Shown here: positions 17,164-26,453 of the stretch, one piece after another
Layout of the letters: each line of letters starts with the position of its first letter
How positions within the stretch are numbered: position 1 is the first letter of the stretch
From: Zobellia amurskyensis
Lineage (GTDB): Bacteria; Bacteroidota; Bacteroidia; Flavobacteriales; Flavobacteriaceae
Direction: 5' to 3'
Assembly: GCF_009725985.1 (NCBI RefSeq)
Contig: NZ_RCNR01000004.1
Span: 1 to 64,000 of the forward strand
DNA: 64,000 nt
Made by a program: the position numbers and the translations under genes
The notes under the pieces: generated by a model
Database searches by the model: none
What the model was told of the DNA's origin: nothing
Seen by the model: only the letters and a program-made list of their open reading frames with translations

Positions 17164-18198
17164 TTGTCGAATAAAAAAAAGACCACCCTAAAAGATATTG
17201 CAAATATCTTGAAATTGTCTACTGCCGCTGTTTCGAAAGCTTTACAAGATGACTCTCGTATTAGTGCAAAGACTAAAGAGGCCGTTAAGAAGGTAGCAAA
17301 GGAATTAAATTATCAACCAAATCATTTGGCAAGTGCGCTACGTAAGGGGAAGAGTAACCTGGTAGGCGTTATTGTACCTAGAACGAATAGCAATTTTTTT
17401 TCTTCGGTAGTTCAAAATATAGAGGAGGTTTTAAATAAGGATGGCTATAATATTATAATCACGCAGTCCAATGAGTCATACAAAAAGGAATGTGATAGTA
17501 TAGATACTTTATTGTTTACACAGGTTGATGGTATTATTGCATCTATGGCCAATGAGACCATTAACTTAGAATATTATGAAAAGATAAAATCTAGAGGTAT
17601 ACCCTTAATTCTATTTGATCGGGGGGAAAATGATTTGAATGTAGATTATATTGGTATTGATGATTACGCTAGTAGTCATATGATCGTGGAACATCTTGTG
17701 GAACAAGGTTGTAAACGAATTGCACATATTGGCGGGTACCAACACACCAGAATATTCAATAATAGAATTAGGGGGTATAAGGATGCCATTAAAAAGCATG
17801 GTTTACCGCTGGATAGTGAGCTTCTATTGGAAAGTAGCCTTACACAGGAAGATGGCCGTAAAAAAATGGAACAGTTGCTAACGTTGGGTACGAGACCGGA
17901 TGCAGTATATATTGCGGGAGATTATGCAGCTTTGGGAGCGCTACAAGTATTACAGGAAAACGCTATTGATGTTCCCAATGAGATTGCATTGGTAGGTTTT
18001 GGGAACGAGCCTTTTACGGCAATGGTTTCCCCAACAATTTCAAGCATTGAGCAGCATAGTATGGAAATAGGTAGGTTAGCCGCACAAACATTTTTGGAGC
18101 ATGTAGCTTCACCTGATGTAAAGCAGACTTTAAACAAGAAAATTTTAAATGCAGAATTGATTGTTAGGGATTCTTCAAATAAAAAAAGCCTTTCTTAA
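17164..18198 (+). CDS. LacI-family transcriptional regulator of the KDG operon
   Basis: The product has 344 residues. It uses a TTG start codon (17164), because no ATG precedes the helix-turn-helix (KKTTLKDIANILKLSTAAVSKAL, residues about 5-27) in this frame. The hinge helix region NHLASALRKGKSNLVGVIVP is followed by a periplasmic-binding-like effector domain (KRIAHIGGYQ, PDAVYIAGDYAALGAL, ALVGFGNEPFTAM). It is divergent from kdgK-pfk-kdgA, with two matching operators in between, and most likely senses a KDG-pathway intermediate. Its 3' end is embedded in an intrinsic terminator. Confidence 0.92.
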   Translation: MSNKKKTTLKDIANILKLSTAAVSKALQDDSRISAKTKEAVKKVAKELNYQPNHLASALRKGKSNLVGVIVPRTNSNFFSSVVQNIEEVLNKDGYNIIITQSNESYKKECDSIDTLLFTQVDGIIASMANETINLEYYEKIKSRGIPLILFDRGENDLNVDYIGIDDYASSHMIVEHLVEQGCKRIAHIGGYQHTRIFNNRIRGYKDAIKKHGLPLDSELLLESSLTQEDGRKKMEQLLTLGTRPDAVYIAGDYAALGALQVLQENAIDVPNEIALVGFGNEPFTAMVSPTISSIEQHSMEIGRLAAQTFLEHVASPDVKQTLNKKILNAELIVRDSSNKKSLS

Positions 18199-18214
18199 GT
18201 AAGAAAGGCTTTTT
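18183..18214 (+). terminator. Intrinsic terminator overlapping the lacI stop
   Basis: A perfect 14-bp inverted repeat (18183-18196 and 18201-18214; core AAGCCTTTCTT) with a 4-base loop and T-run contains the lacI stop codon. The A-run on the other side allows it to terminate the convergent SDR operon as well. Confidence 0.9.
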
Positions 18215-18234
18215 GACTTATTTAAAATAGTTCT

Positions 18235-18996
18235 CTAGATTCCTAAAGCTTGACCCCCACCAATTTGGATAGTCTCTGCTGTAATAAATTTGGCATCTTT
18301 ACTAGCTAAGAAAGATACAACACCAGCTACATCTTCTGGCTGGCCCAATCTACCTAACATAATGCTGTTTGCCCATGAAGCAAAAACTTCTGGTTTAGTC
18401 GCTTTAATCTGTGCGTGAAACGGAGTGTCTATTGTACCTGGAGATACTGCGTTAACTCTAATACCATACTCTGCTAAATCTTTAGCCAATGCTTTAGTGA
18501 TGGTATGAACACCAGCTTTAGAAGTTCCGTAGATACCTGCTCCCGGTCCACCAGCGGTCCAAGCTGCATTAGAAGTATAGTTAATTATAGAAGCATCTTC
18601 TCCTTTTTTAAGGAAAGGGATTGCCGCTCTTGATGCAAAAAATGTTGAGTCAAGATTCAAAGCCATTACAGATCTGTAAAATTCTGTAGTCATTTCTTCA
18701 AATCTAGATCGGCCACCTAGACCACCTGCGTTGTTTACAAGGGTGTCTATTTTTCCGTATTTCTCACCAATAGCTTTAATGTTAGCTGTTACAGCTGTTT
18801 CGTCAGTTACATCAAAACCACGGTATTCTGCGGTGATACCTTCGGCTGTAAGTTCTTTAATTCTATCAGCTCCTGCTGCATCGTCAATACCGTTCAGGAT
18901 TACGGTATAACCATCTTGTCCTAATCGCTTTGCAACTGCAAATCCAATTCCACCTGTTGCTCCTGTTATTACTGCTACTTTTCCTTTTATGCTCAT
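18235..18996 (-). CDS. SDR oxidoreductase, predicted DEH (unsaturated uronate) reductase
   Basis: The product has 253 residues of the classical short-chain dehydrogenase family: TGATGGIGFAVA (11-22) for NAD(P) binding, NNAGG at 88-92, Ser142 and the catalytic Y156-x3-K160 (YGTSK). In alginate loci this gene reduces 4-deoxy-L-erythro-5-hexoseulose uronate to 2-keto-3-deoxygluconate. The role is inferred from context, and the cofactor preference cannot be read reliably. It follows the MFS gene by 23 bases in an operon downstream of gntR copy 1. Confidence 0.9.
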   Translation of the reverse strand: MSIKGKVAVITGATGGIGFAVAKRLGQDGYTVILNGIDDAAGADRIKELTAEGITAEYRGFDVTDETAVTANIKAIGEKYGKIDTLVNNAGGLGGRSRFEEMTTEFYRSVMALNLDSTFFASRAAIPFLKKGEDASIINYTSNAAWTAGGPGAGIYGTSKAGVHTITKALAKDLAEYGIRVNAVSPGTIDTPFHAQIKATKPEVFASWANSIMLGRLGQPEDVAGVVSFLASKDAKFITAETIQIGGGQALGI

Positions 18997-19019
18997 TTTA
19001 GTTGATGTTTTTACTTTTA

Positions 19020-20303
19020 TTAAACTGATTCAATTTCTACTGGTCTTATTCTTTTTATTAATGTAAATATGGACATGACTGCCAATGGCGCTAAAACTGC
19101 AATTACAATAAACGCCGGGGTATATGATACTGATGCTATCATAGGTATTAAAGAGTTCATAATGATTACCGAAACTGCTGCAACGGTACCGGCCAAACCT
19201 GCTAGCGTGCCCACAGACGGACCTCGGAATAAATCACTGGAAATGGTCTGAATGTTGCCAATGGCAAACTGAAAGCCGAATAGTACGACTGCCACTATAT
19301 AGATAAAGGTCATTGGGTTCTTCTCCGTTACTAAGAAAATTATACCTAATAGGCCAGAGAAAATTAGGGCACCACCAATAACGATGGTAATCTTCCTTGC
19401 CGCATCTACTGTTTTTGTTTCCATTAATTTACCGCTGTACCAACCACCAATGATACTTCCGGCCATACCGCCTAAATAGGAAATCCATATTGTAGCTCCG
19501 ATTTCTTCAATACTAAATCCGAATTTAGAATTTAGATAGAGTGGCATCCAGCCTACAAAAAGCCACCATATAGGCTCTATAAAAAAGCGAGACATCAATA
19601 CGCCCCAAGACTCTTTGTAGCTTAATATTTTAGCTACGGATAATCCTTTCTCTTTTTCAGTATCGTCGGTTTCGGAAAAGGCAATTTTATCCGCAAGAAT
19701 CAATTTTTGCTCTTCTTCAGTTATCCACGGATGCTTTTCTGGTTTCGCCTTGTTAATGAATAACCAAGGAATAACCCAAAGTAACCCAATGGCCCCTATG
19801 ATTATGAATGTGGAACGCCATCCGAAATGGCCGTATAAATAGGCGATAAGTACAGGAGCGATAACACTTCCCAATGAAGCTCCGGCATTAAAAATACCTT
19901 GGGCAATAGCCCTTTGCTTTACCGGAAACCACTCACCGTTACTTTTTACTGCACCAGGCCAGTTACCAGCTTCACCTAAACCTAGCATGGCCCTGAAAAA
20001 CGTTAGTGAAATCAACCCTCTAGAAAAAGCATGAAGTATTGAGGCCACGGACCAAACTACAATAGAAACAACAAATCCCATACGGGTACCGATCATATCA
20101 TAAAGCTTACCTGATAAAAACTTACCGGCAGCATATGTGATCATAAATACATTGAGCATAATGGCGTAGTCAGACTCATCCATACCCAAATCTTTACCCA
20201 TCTCAGGCCACATAACACCAAAAGCGGTACGATCAATATAATTTATGACCGTCGCCAAACAAATTAGGGCAATAACCCACCATCTTAAACCTTTGACTTT
20301 CAT
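19020..20303 (-). CDS. MFS transporter, hexuronate/ACS-type
   Basis: The product has 427 residues and about 12 membrane helices. The N-terminus WWVIALICLATVINYIDRTAFGVMWP is characteristic of the anion:cation symporter branch (ExuT/GudP-like), as is RAMLGLGEAGNWPGAVKSNGEWFP near 100-123. It is predicted to bring unsaturated uronate monomers across the inner membrane. It forms an operon with the SDR, 226 bases downstream of gntR copy 1. That gap contains a short ACGGC/GCCGT hairpin at 20437-20450 but no GntR-type operator that I can see. Confidence 0.9.
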   Translation of the reverse strand: MKVKGLRWWVIALICLATVINYIDRTAFGVMWPEMGKDLGMDESDYAIMLNVFMITYAAGKFLSGKLYDMIGTRMGFVVSIVVWSVASILHAFSRGLISLTFFRAMLGLGEAGNWPGAVKSNGEWFPVKQRAIAQGIFNAGASLGSVIAPVLIAYLYGHFGWRSTFIIIGAIGLLWVIPWLFINKAKPEKHPWITEEEQKLILADKIAFSETDDTEKEKGLSVAKILSYKESWGVLMSRFFIEPIWWLFVGWMPLYLNSKFGFSIEEIGATIWISYLGGMAGSIIGGWYSGKLMETKTVDAARKITIVIGGALIFSGLLGIIFLVTEKNPMTFIYIVAVVLFGFQFAIGNIQTISSDLFRGPSVGTLAGLAGTVAAVSVIIMNSLIPMIASVSYTPAFIVIAVLAPLAVMSIFTLIKRIRPVEIESV

Positions 20304-20529
20304 CTTTGTTAATTTAAATTGTTCTTAATATATGGACATAAGAATGGCTGGCCTAGTTTTTGAAAAATAGGAGTTATGCAACTCTAAATGTCTGTATTTA
20401 AATTACTTAAATACTTTTTTTAAATGGGATAGAATGCGTACGGCCCCAGCCGTTTCCTTCATTAGATAAGTAGTTTTTAAGTATTATTTTTTCCTTCAGT
20501 ATTTACAAATTAGGACAAATCGTGCACTT

Positions 20530-21258
20530 TTATCCCTTTTTTGATTTAATTGCTCGGTCTTCGCCATAGATGTAATCATACAGTTTGCTAAAGTGCGCTT
20601 TCATCTTTTCTTTGGCTAATTTTGGATCTTGATTTAAGATGGCCAAATAAATATCTTCGTGTTTTTTAACTTCTGATAAAGCCACATCGCCATCACAGAC
20701 ACGATCTTTATCATAAGCTACTATAATCTCTGGCGTTATCAGTAACATAAGTGTATTAATGGTACTGTTTTTACTAGCCGCCGCTACTGCTAAATGAAAA
20801 AGTAAATCTTCTTCTAGGCAACCTTCACCAGCAATCATCTTTATTTTGTATGCATCAAAGGCAGACTTAATACGCTCTAAGTCTTCATCCGTTCTTCTAA
20901 GGGCCGCTAATTTCACCGTTTTGAGTTCCAACAAAATACGGGTCTCTACTAACGATTTAAAATCTTGTTCCGCTAAACTCAGAATATCATCGATCATTCC
21001 TTTCATGGCAATTTGACCAATGTTGGCAATGAACGTACCGCTTTGCGGTTTGGAATTTAAAATTCCATAAAATTCAAGTTTTTGTATTGCCTCCCTAACG
21101 TTACTTCTACTAACTCCAAATTTTTCAGACAACACTCTCTCGGCAGGCAACTTGTCACCTGGCTCAAGATTTTTGTGATTTATAAGGTCACGAATTTTTG
21201 AAATAATCCCATTTTGGATTTCTCTGTTATCGTGCTTTGTGAGTATTTCTAGTTTCAT
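20530..21258 (-). CDS. FadR-type GntR regulator of the alginate regulon, copy 1
   Basis: The product has 242 residues. The winged helix (about 10-80) includes GDKLPAERVLSEKFGVSRSNVREAIQKLE-type GntR sequence (shown in parts: LPAERVLSEKFGVSRSN, then VREAIQKLEFYGIL). An FCD effector domain follows with metal-binding-type histidines (FHLAVA near 154, KKHEDIY near 201). It is about 88% identical to the regulator at 30680-31408 by my count (29 differences). It has its own promoter and a paired operator between promoter and ATG, and follows susC-susD copy 1. Confidence 0.93.
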   Translation of the reverse strand: MKLEILTKHDNREIQNGIISKIRDLINHKNLEPGDKLPAERVLSEKFGVSRSNVREAIQKLEFYGILNSKPQSGTFIANIGQIAMKGMIDDILSLAEQDFKSLVETRILLELKTVKLAALRRTDEDLERIKSAFDAYKIKMIAGEGCLEEDLLFHLAVAAASKNSTINTLMLLITPEIIVAYDKDRVCDGDVALSEVKKHEDIYLAILNQDPKLAKEKMKAHFSKLYDYIYGEDRAIKSKKG

Positions 21259-21283
21259 AGGGGATAGTAGTATGATGAAAAAT

Positions 21284-21306
21284 TGGTTAACCAGATTGGT
21301 TTGTTA
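21284..21306. promoter_or_regulatory. GntR operator upstream of gntR copy 1
   Basis: TGGTTAACCA (21284-21293), a perfect palindrome, is followed 13 bases on by the degenerate TGGTTTGTTA (21297-21306). This is the same 13-bp phasing as at the susC and PL17 promoters. It lies in the leader, 26 bases before the ATG, which suggests autoregulation by roadblock. Confidence 0.65.
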
Positions 21307-21394
21307 AAATTAATTAAAACAAATGTAGAAAAAAAGTATTTTTTGTTTAAAAAGCTCCATTTCTACAGGGGGCTGGCGATTTTTTTAAATTTTA

Positions 21395-21447
21395 CCGACT
21401 CGTGGTGAGCGAGTCGGCAAAATTACTCTCAATCTAACTCAAAACAA
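21395..21447 (-). promoter_or_regulatory. gntR copy 1 promoter with start-site inverted repeat
   Basis: On the minus strand a TTG (21447-21445), a 19-base spacer and TAATTTTG (21425-21418) match the Bacteroidota promoter exactly. The -7 box directly abuts the 8-bp inverted repeat CCGACTCG-N7-CGAGTCGG (21417-21395). The 34 bases from the -33 region to the repeat are identical in gntR copy 2. The expected transcript would begin inside the first arm and carry a 5'-terminal stem. Confidence 0.75.
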
Positions 21448-21511
21448 CATTCTTTATATTATTAATATTCCCTCTAAGGTTATCTATTTATTTACTTTTT
21501 TAATCAAAGAT

Positions 21512-23044
21512 TTAGTATCCAGGATTCTGGGTCAGGTTAGGGTTTCTTTCTAACTCATCTTCAGGTAAAGGCATTAAGTAATCATCGTCAGTAAAGAATG
21601 GCTTTTCGCCTTCTAATCCAGAAGGACCAAATGCTTGTGCACCAATTTTTCTTCTTGCAATGTCATACCATCTTATGCCCTCAAAGGCAAACTCTAATCT
21701 ACGTTCTTCCAATACATCTTCTACAGTTACCGTTCCAGTAAGGTCTGCAGGTTCGGTACTTTCGCCTACCGTCACTGTGACACCGCCAATTTGAGTGTCA
21801 CCACCTTTTCTAGCTCTAGCTCTAACTTCATTAATGTACATAAGTGCCGATGCATTATCTCCTAATTCTACGGCTGCTTCAGCAGCAATTAGCAATACTT
21901 CCGCATAACGTATCATAGAATAGTTATGACTGGTTGCTCTGGCATTTCCTCTGGCAAATGGCCCGGGAAAACGTGTGTATTTAGCAATGTAGGGCTGGTT
22001 TTTAGCGAACTGGTGACCACTAACAATAAAATTGGTGTAAGGTTCTAAGTTGCCGTCAATAAAGGCACCATCATCCATACTTACCGCTCTTCTGTAGTCC
22101 GCAGGGTTCCATGTTTCATAAACCGCTAGGGCAGGAACGGCAACTGACCATCCGCCGCCGGAATTTCTGTCGTCTCCTCTAATACCTGTCATTGGGGCTA
22201 TTTGGTCATAGGCATTATCAGGTGCTTCAACATTGTTATAATCTAAAGCAAAAATGGGTTCTGGAGACGCATCTATTTTATCCGCATTAAACAGATTTTG
22301 AAAATCTGGGTCTAAAGCTAATCCATAAGCACCGGCATTATCTATAACTTCTTTGGCTTCGTCAAAAGCATTTTGCCATTCGCCCATAGTTAAATACACT
22401 AGAGCTAAATAAGAACTTGCTGCTGATTTAGCGGGTATGGCTCTTGAGGCCTGTGTGTCTGGCAACCAAGCTTTAGCAAATTCTAAGTCTGCAATAATAT
22501 TTTCATAAACTTCTGATGCCGGAGTTTTAGCTAGAGTAGCAATTTGGGTAGTGTTTTCCGGTGTTATTGGCTCGCCTATATAAGGAACATCTCCAAATTG
22601 TCTTACCAAATGAAAATAGTAAAATGCTCTTGCAAAATAAGCTTGTGCCGTTACCGGGTTTTTAGCTTCAACAGGCAAATCTACTTCTTCAGCACCTGCA
22701 ATTGTTAAATTAGCAGCAGCGATTCCTTCATAAGTTTTAGGCCAAAACTCACTGATCATTCCGTTACTTGCTAGCGTGGTTAGTTCATCTTGTTCCACCC
22801 TTCTTGTTTCGTTAGAGGCAAGACCAACCATATCTGAACGTAACATTAGCGCTATAGAAAGCTTCCTTCCCCAGAATTTTTCATTGATAGCTGCTGTAAA
22901 AGCACCATTTGCCGAGGTTTGTATCTCTTTAGTTGATTGAAAGAAACCATCTGGAGACAATACACCTACGGGCTCCTCTTCTAAATCTGAACATCCTATT
23001 ATTGATAATCCTATCAATAAGAATAAATATTTATATGCTTTCAT
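21512..23044 (-). CDS. SusD-like glycan-binding lipoprotein, alginate locus copy 1
   Basis: The product has 510 residues. The signal MKAYKYLFLLIGLSIIGCSDLEEEPVG ends in a lipobox with Cys18, so the mature protein sits on the cell surface. The SusD core is recognisable by ATSHNYSMIRYAEVLLIAAEAAVELG near 378 and VLEERRLEFAFEGIRWYDIARR near 445, and the C-terminus ends NPNLTQNPGY. It works as the lid of the SusC transporter encoded 12 bases upstream and binds alginate oligomers, judging from the locus. Confidence 0.93.
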   Translation of the reverse strand: MKAYKYLFLLIGLSIIGCSDLEEEPVGVLSPDGFFQSTKEIQTSANGAFTAAINEKFWGRKLSIALMLRSDMVGLASNETRRVEQDELTTLASNGMISEFWPKTYEGIAAANLTIAGAEEVDLPVEAKNPVTAQAYFARAFYYFHLVRQFGDVPYIGEPITPENTTQIATLAKTPASEVYENIIADLEFAKAWLPDTQASRAIPAKSAASSYLALVYLTMGEWQNAFDEAKEVIDNAGAYGLALDPDFQNLFNADKIDASPEPIFALDYNNVEAPDNAYDQIAPMTGIRGDDRNSGGGWSVAVPALAVYETWNPADYRRAVSMDDGAFIDGNLEPYTNFIVSGHQFAKNQPYIAKYTRFPGPFARGNARATSHNYSMIRYAEVLLIAAEAAVELGDNASALMYINEVRARARKGGDTQIGGVTVTVGESTEPADLTGTVTVEDVLEERRLEFAFEGIRWYDIARRKIGAQAFGPSGLEGEKPFFTDDDYLMPLPEDELERNPNLTQNPGY

Positions 23045-23056
23045 ATTTATGTTTTT

Positions 23057-26000
23057 TTAAAATTTTAAATTAACGCTAATATTCACCGTTCTTACAGTTG
23101 GGTAATTCCCAAAATCAAATCCTTGAGCGGTATTGCTTGATGTATTGTTATCTCCGTTTGACCCAACGTAGTTTACTTCAGGGTCTAAGCCAGAGTAGTT
23201 TGTAAAAGTCAATAAATTTTGTGCGCTAATAGATAGTCTAAGGTTGTCTAGTCCAAATTTTTCAATGATGTCAGAAGGTATGTTATATCCTAATGCAATA
23301 TTCTTCAGTCTAATATAACTACCGTCTTCTACGAAGCGAGAAGAAATTTCTCTATTACTATTGTTGCCTACACGAGGTTGGTTTGTGTTCGTATTTGAAC
23401 TTGTCCAAGCATTATTGAAATAGTCTCTAGTAGTATTAGCATCTCCATTGTTCAGCTGAACATTAGTCATATTAAATATATCACCTCCTTGCGAACCTTG
23501 GAAAAAGATGCTTAAATCAAGATTTTTATAGCTGAAGTTGTTGGTAAATCCAAAAGTGTAATCTGGATTTGGATTACCAATTGTCGTTCTGTCATCTTCA
23601 GAAATGTCTCCACTATTATCTAAATCAGCAAACAATGGGTCTCCTGCTATACCACCTGATAAAGTAGCTGTTCCTGCTGGTACGGCACCTCCTTGGTATA
23701 CACCTGCGTATTCATATCCCCAGAAAAGGCCAACTTCTTCTCCTACTCTTAAAACATAACTTCTATCGTTACTAAAGTAACTTGGAGCTGCATCAAAGAA
23801 TAAATCGGCATCGTTTATTAACGCAGAGACCTCATTCTTGTTAGCTGATAAGTTAAAGTCTGTAGTCCAACTAAAATTGTCATTAGAAACATTTCTAGTA
23901 CTTAAAGAAATTTCAAATCCTTTGTTATTAATCTCTCCCAGGTTTGTTAAGATTTCATTATTTGAGAATCCAAAATATTCAGGTATACTGTTGTTTCCAA
24001 GAATTAAATCTTTGGTGTCTATATTGTAATAGTCCAATGATAAAGAAACCTTATTGCTGAACAAACCTAAATCTAAACCAAAGTTAGTCTGGTAAGATGA
24101 TTCCCATTTTAAATCTGAGTTAGCAGGTTGCTCCGGTGTAATAGCGTGCACCGTTTGCCCATTGTTAGAAGCATAGATACTTTGGATTTTAGCTAAAGAT
24201 TGGTAAGGGCTAATTGAAGGGTTTCCTGTTACACCATAACTTGCTCTTAATTTTAGGTTAGAAACCGTTTCACTATCTTTTAAGAAGTTTTCGTTAGAAA
24301 TTTTCCAGCCAATAGCACCAGAAGGGAAAATGGCATATTTTTCATTTTCAGAAAAGTTGGAAGCTCCATCTCTTCTTACTGTAGCCGTGATTAAGTATTT
24401 GTCATCATAATCGTAATTCACCCTACCAAATTGAGACTGAATTTCTGTTTCTTCTAAATACGCATCAGGCTGTAATGTATTTAAAACAGTACCTAGTCCA
24501 TAGTAAGAAAAAGCATCTGAAATAATACCTGTACCAGCCACAAAAGACTCATCTGTTTTTGTTTTTTGATAAGAATAACCAGCCAACAAAGTTAAATTTC
24601 CTTTTCCTATTTCATTTTTATAAGTTAAGTAGTTTTCACTCAAGAGGTTTGTTTCTTTGCCGTTGGTAAAGCTAGCTCTGCCTCCTACGCCACCTGCGGT
24701 AATCTTTAATGTTGATGGTTGATAAATTCCTCTGGTTTGATTTCTAGTACTTAAACCAAAGGTTGTTTTGAATGCTAGGTTTTTTAAAATATCATAATTA
24801 GCATAGAAATTTGCTCTGAAATTATCAGTAACAGTTTCATCATCTCTTACCGTTGCAACAGCATACGGGTTATCTACTTCATCTCCTACCTTGTCATTCG
24901 TGGTAAAAGTACCGTCTTCATTATATACACCTTTATCAGGAGCAAAACGCATTGCTAAAGAAATTACATCGTCACCACCTACTGTAACAGAACCGTTAGA
25001 TTGTGTGGCAACTCCATTTTTAGTTCCTCTACTACCAAAAAGATTAAGTCCTAATTTTAATTTGTCAGTTACTTGCGCGTCTAGGTTTGTTAAGAATGTA
25101 GCCCTTTCGAAACCAGAATTAACTAAGATACCATCTTGTTTAAAATAGTTACCGGAAGCATAGAAGTTCATTTTTTCTGTGCCGCCAGAAAAAGAAAGCT
25201 GGTGATTAGAAGTACTACCAGTTGTGTAAATTAAATCTTGCCAATCTGTATTTGCTGATTGTTGCGTGTATATGGCAGGTGCTTCTCCTTCTGTTAATGC
25301 ACGGTTATTATTTACTTGTTGTTGATATGTGGCAAATTCACCTGCATTTAATAAATCTAATCTATTAGCCGTATTTTGAATAGCGTAAGTAGAATTCAGT
25401 TCAACAGTTAATTTACCGCTTCTACCTTTTTTAGTAGTTACTAAAACAACACCGTTTGAACCTCTAGAACCATAAATGGCGGTTGCAGAAGCATCTTTTA
25501 AAACTTCTAAAGATTGAATATCACTTGGTTGAGGCATTGTTGCTCCTACAAAACCATCTACAACAATAAGAGGAGAACTGTTTGCACTAATTGAAGTATT
25601 ACCTCTAATTTTTATGCTGATAGGAGCTCCTGGCTCGCCACCGTTATTTGATTGCACAACCACACCAGCGGCACGACCTTGAAGTGCTTGGGCAGCGTCC
25701 AATACCGGAAATGCATTTAATTCTTCAGATTTAACTGAGGATACAGAACCTGTAATATCACTCTTTTTTCGCGCGCCATACCCTACCACAACAACCTCTT
25801 CCAGAAGGCTTGCGTCTGTTGCAAGGGTGACATTAAGAGTTTCTTGACCGTTAATAGTAACAGTCTTGCTACTAAACCCTAAAGAAGAAAATTCTAGTAC
25901 ATCACCATTGTTAACTGTAATAGAGTAATTACCGTCAAAATCCGTAGAAGTCCCGGTTGTAGTATTTTGAATAACGACGTTAGCCCCAGGAACTGGAACA

Positions 26001-26107
26001 TTGGTGTCATCGATTACTGTACCGGTCAAATTATAACCGTCTTGTGCAAATAGCGATATATTGAAGCACAATAACGCTATAAGTGTTAGTTGAGATTTAA
26101 AATTCAT
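23057..26107 (-). CDS. SusC-like TonB-dependent transporter, alginate locus copy 1
   Basis: The product has 1016 residues. After a signal peptide (ends LFAQ) comes a carboxypeptidase-regulatory-like domain (YNLTGTVIDDTNVPVPGANV), a TonB-box-like EEVVVVGYG near 104, the plug (about 115-230) and a large beta-barrel ending TVRTVNISVNLKF. It imports oligosaccharide across the outer membrane with SusD. The 335-base leader holds the GntR operators and a candidate antisense RNA, as in the second alginate susC at 37527-40631. Confidence 0.94.
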   Translation of the reverse strand: MNFKSQLTLIALLCFNISLFAQDGYNLTGTVIDDTNVPVPGANVVIQNTTTGTSTDFDGNYSITVNNGDVLEFSSLGFSSKTVTINGQETLNVTLATDASLLEEVVVVGYGARKKSDITGSVSSVKSEELNAFPVLDAAQALQGRAAGVVVQSNNGGEPGAPISIKIRGNTSISANSSPLIVVDGFVGATMPQPSDIQSLEVLKDASATAIYGSRGSNGVVLVTTKKGRSGKLTVELNSTYAIQNTANRLDLLNAGEFATYQQQVNNNRALTEGEAPAIYTQQSANTDWQDLIYTTGSTSNHQLSFSGGTEKMNFYASGNYFKQDGILVNSGFERATFLTNLDAQVTDKLKLGLNLFGSRGTKNGVATQSNGSVTVGGDDVISLAMRFAPDKGVYNEDGTFTTNDKVGDEVDNPYAVATVRDDETVTDNFRANFYANYDILKNLAFKTTFGLSTRNQTRGIYQPSTLKITAGGVGGRASFTNGKETNLLSENYLTYKNEIGKGNLTLLAGYSYQKTKTDESFVAGTGIISDAFSYYGLGTVLNTLQPDAYLEETEIQSQFGRVNYDYDDKYLITATVRRDGASNFSENEKYAIFPSGAIGWKISNENFLKDSETVSNLKLRASYGVTGNPSISPYQSLAKIQSIYASNNGQTVHAITPEQPANSDLKWESSYQTNFGLDLGLFSNKVSLSLDYYNIDTKDLILGNNSIPEYFGFSNNEILTNLGEINNKGFEISLSTRNVSNDNFSWTTDFNLSANKNEVSALINDADLFFDAAPSYFSNDRSYVLRVGEEVGLFWGYEYAGVYQGGAVPAGTATLSGGIAGDPLFADLDNSGDISEDDRTTIGNPNPDYTFGFTNNFSYKNLDLSIFFQGSQGGDIFNMTNVQLNNGDANTTRDYFNNAWTSSNTNTNQPRVGNNSNREISSRFVEDGSYIRLKNIALGYNIPSDIIEKFGLDNLRLSISAQNLLTFTNYSGLDPEVNYVGSNGDNNTSSNTAQGFDFGNYPTVRTVNISVNLKF

Positions 26108-26245
26108 TCTGTTTAATGTTAAGTTAGTGATGTTAATCAGTTTAACGGAGGGCGCTTACGCAAGACTTTGTGAAGGTCTTAGTCAATCTTCAATTTACTA
26201 TAATACGGACTCAGTACTGTCCCTTATTTTTTTGTATTTTTGTAA

Positions 26246-26343
26246 TGAGCGTGTATAGTAAAATGTACAAGTTCTTAGTATTACTTTCCTTCAGAAAGAA
26301 GTAATTTTAGTTAAAAGGATGGGCGTGCACCCGTCCTTTTTTT
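26246..26343 (+). ncRNA. Candidate antisense sRNA opposite the susC copy 1 leader
   Basis: On the plus strand a -7 box TATTTTTG (26235-26242) precedes about 98 bases that end in a 7-bp terminator stem (GGATGGG/CCCGTCC, 26317-26336) plus a run of seven T. An internal hairpin ATTACTTT/GAAGTAAT lies at 26280-26305. The same element occurs at 40767-40865. Differences between copies give U-G pairs on this strand but C-A mismatches on the other. No clear -33 TTG is present. Antisense sRNAs opposite susC leaders are known from Bacteroides (DonS), which supports but does not prove this. Confidence 0.6.
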
Positions 26344-26411
26344 ATTTGTATAATTTATATTTTCATAAGGTATTTCTTAAATGATTATTCATCGGAAATT
26401 CTTCTAAAAAT

Positions 26412-26453
26412 TGGTTTTCCATACTGGTTTACCAATTTGGTTTACCAAATATA
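26412..26453 (-). promoter_or_regulatory. susC copy 1 promoter with triple GntR operator
   Basis: Three sites 13 bp apart are present: TGGTTTTCCA (26412-26421), TGGTTTACCA (26425-26434) and TGGTTTACCA (26438-26447). On the minus strand the -7 box TATATTTG (26453-26446) overlaps the first site, so a bound dimer would cover the start region. No TTG is found at the -33 position, only a T/A-rich stretch, which suggests a weak promoter. Confidence 0.75.

Noticed and set aside
21395-21417. Inverted repeat read as a terminator of the susD operon
   Set aside because: It has no T-run after it and directly follows an exact TTG-N19-TAATTTTG promoter that is identical in the second copy, so a promoter-proximal role fits better.
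26412-26447. Tandem TGGTTTACCA copies considered as a CRISPR or satellite array
   Set aside because: Units are only 10 bases at 13-base spacing, two or three per site, and recur at several promoters next to the -7 box, which fits operators.
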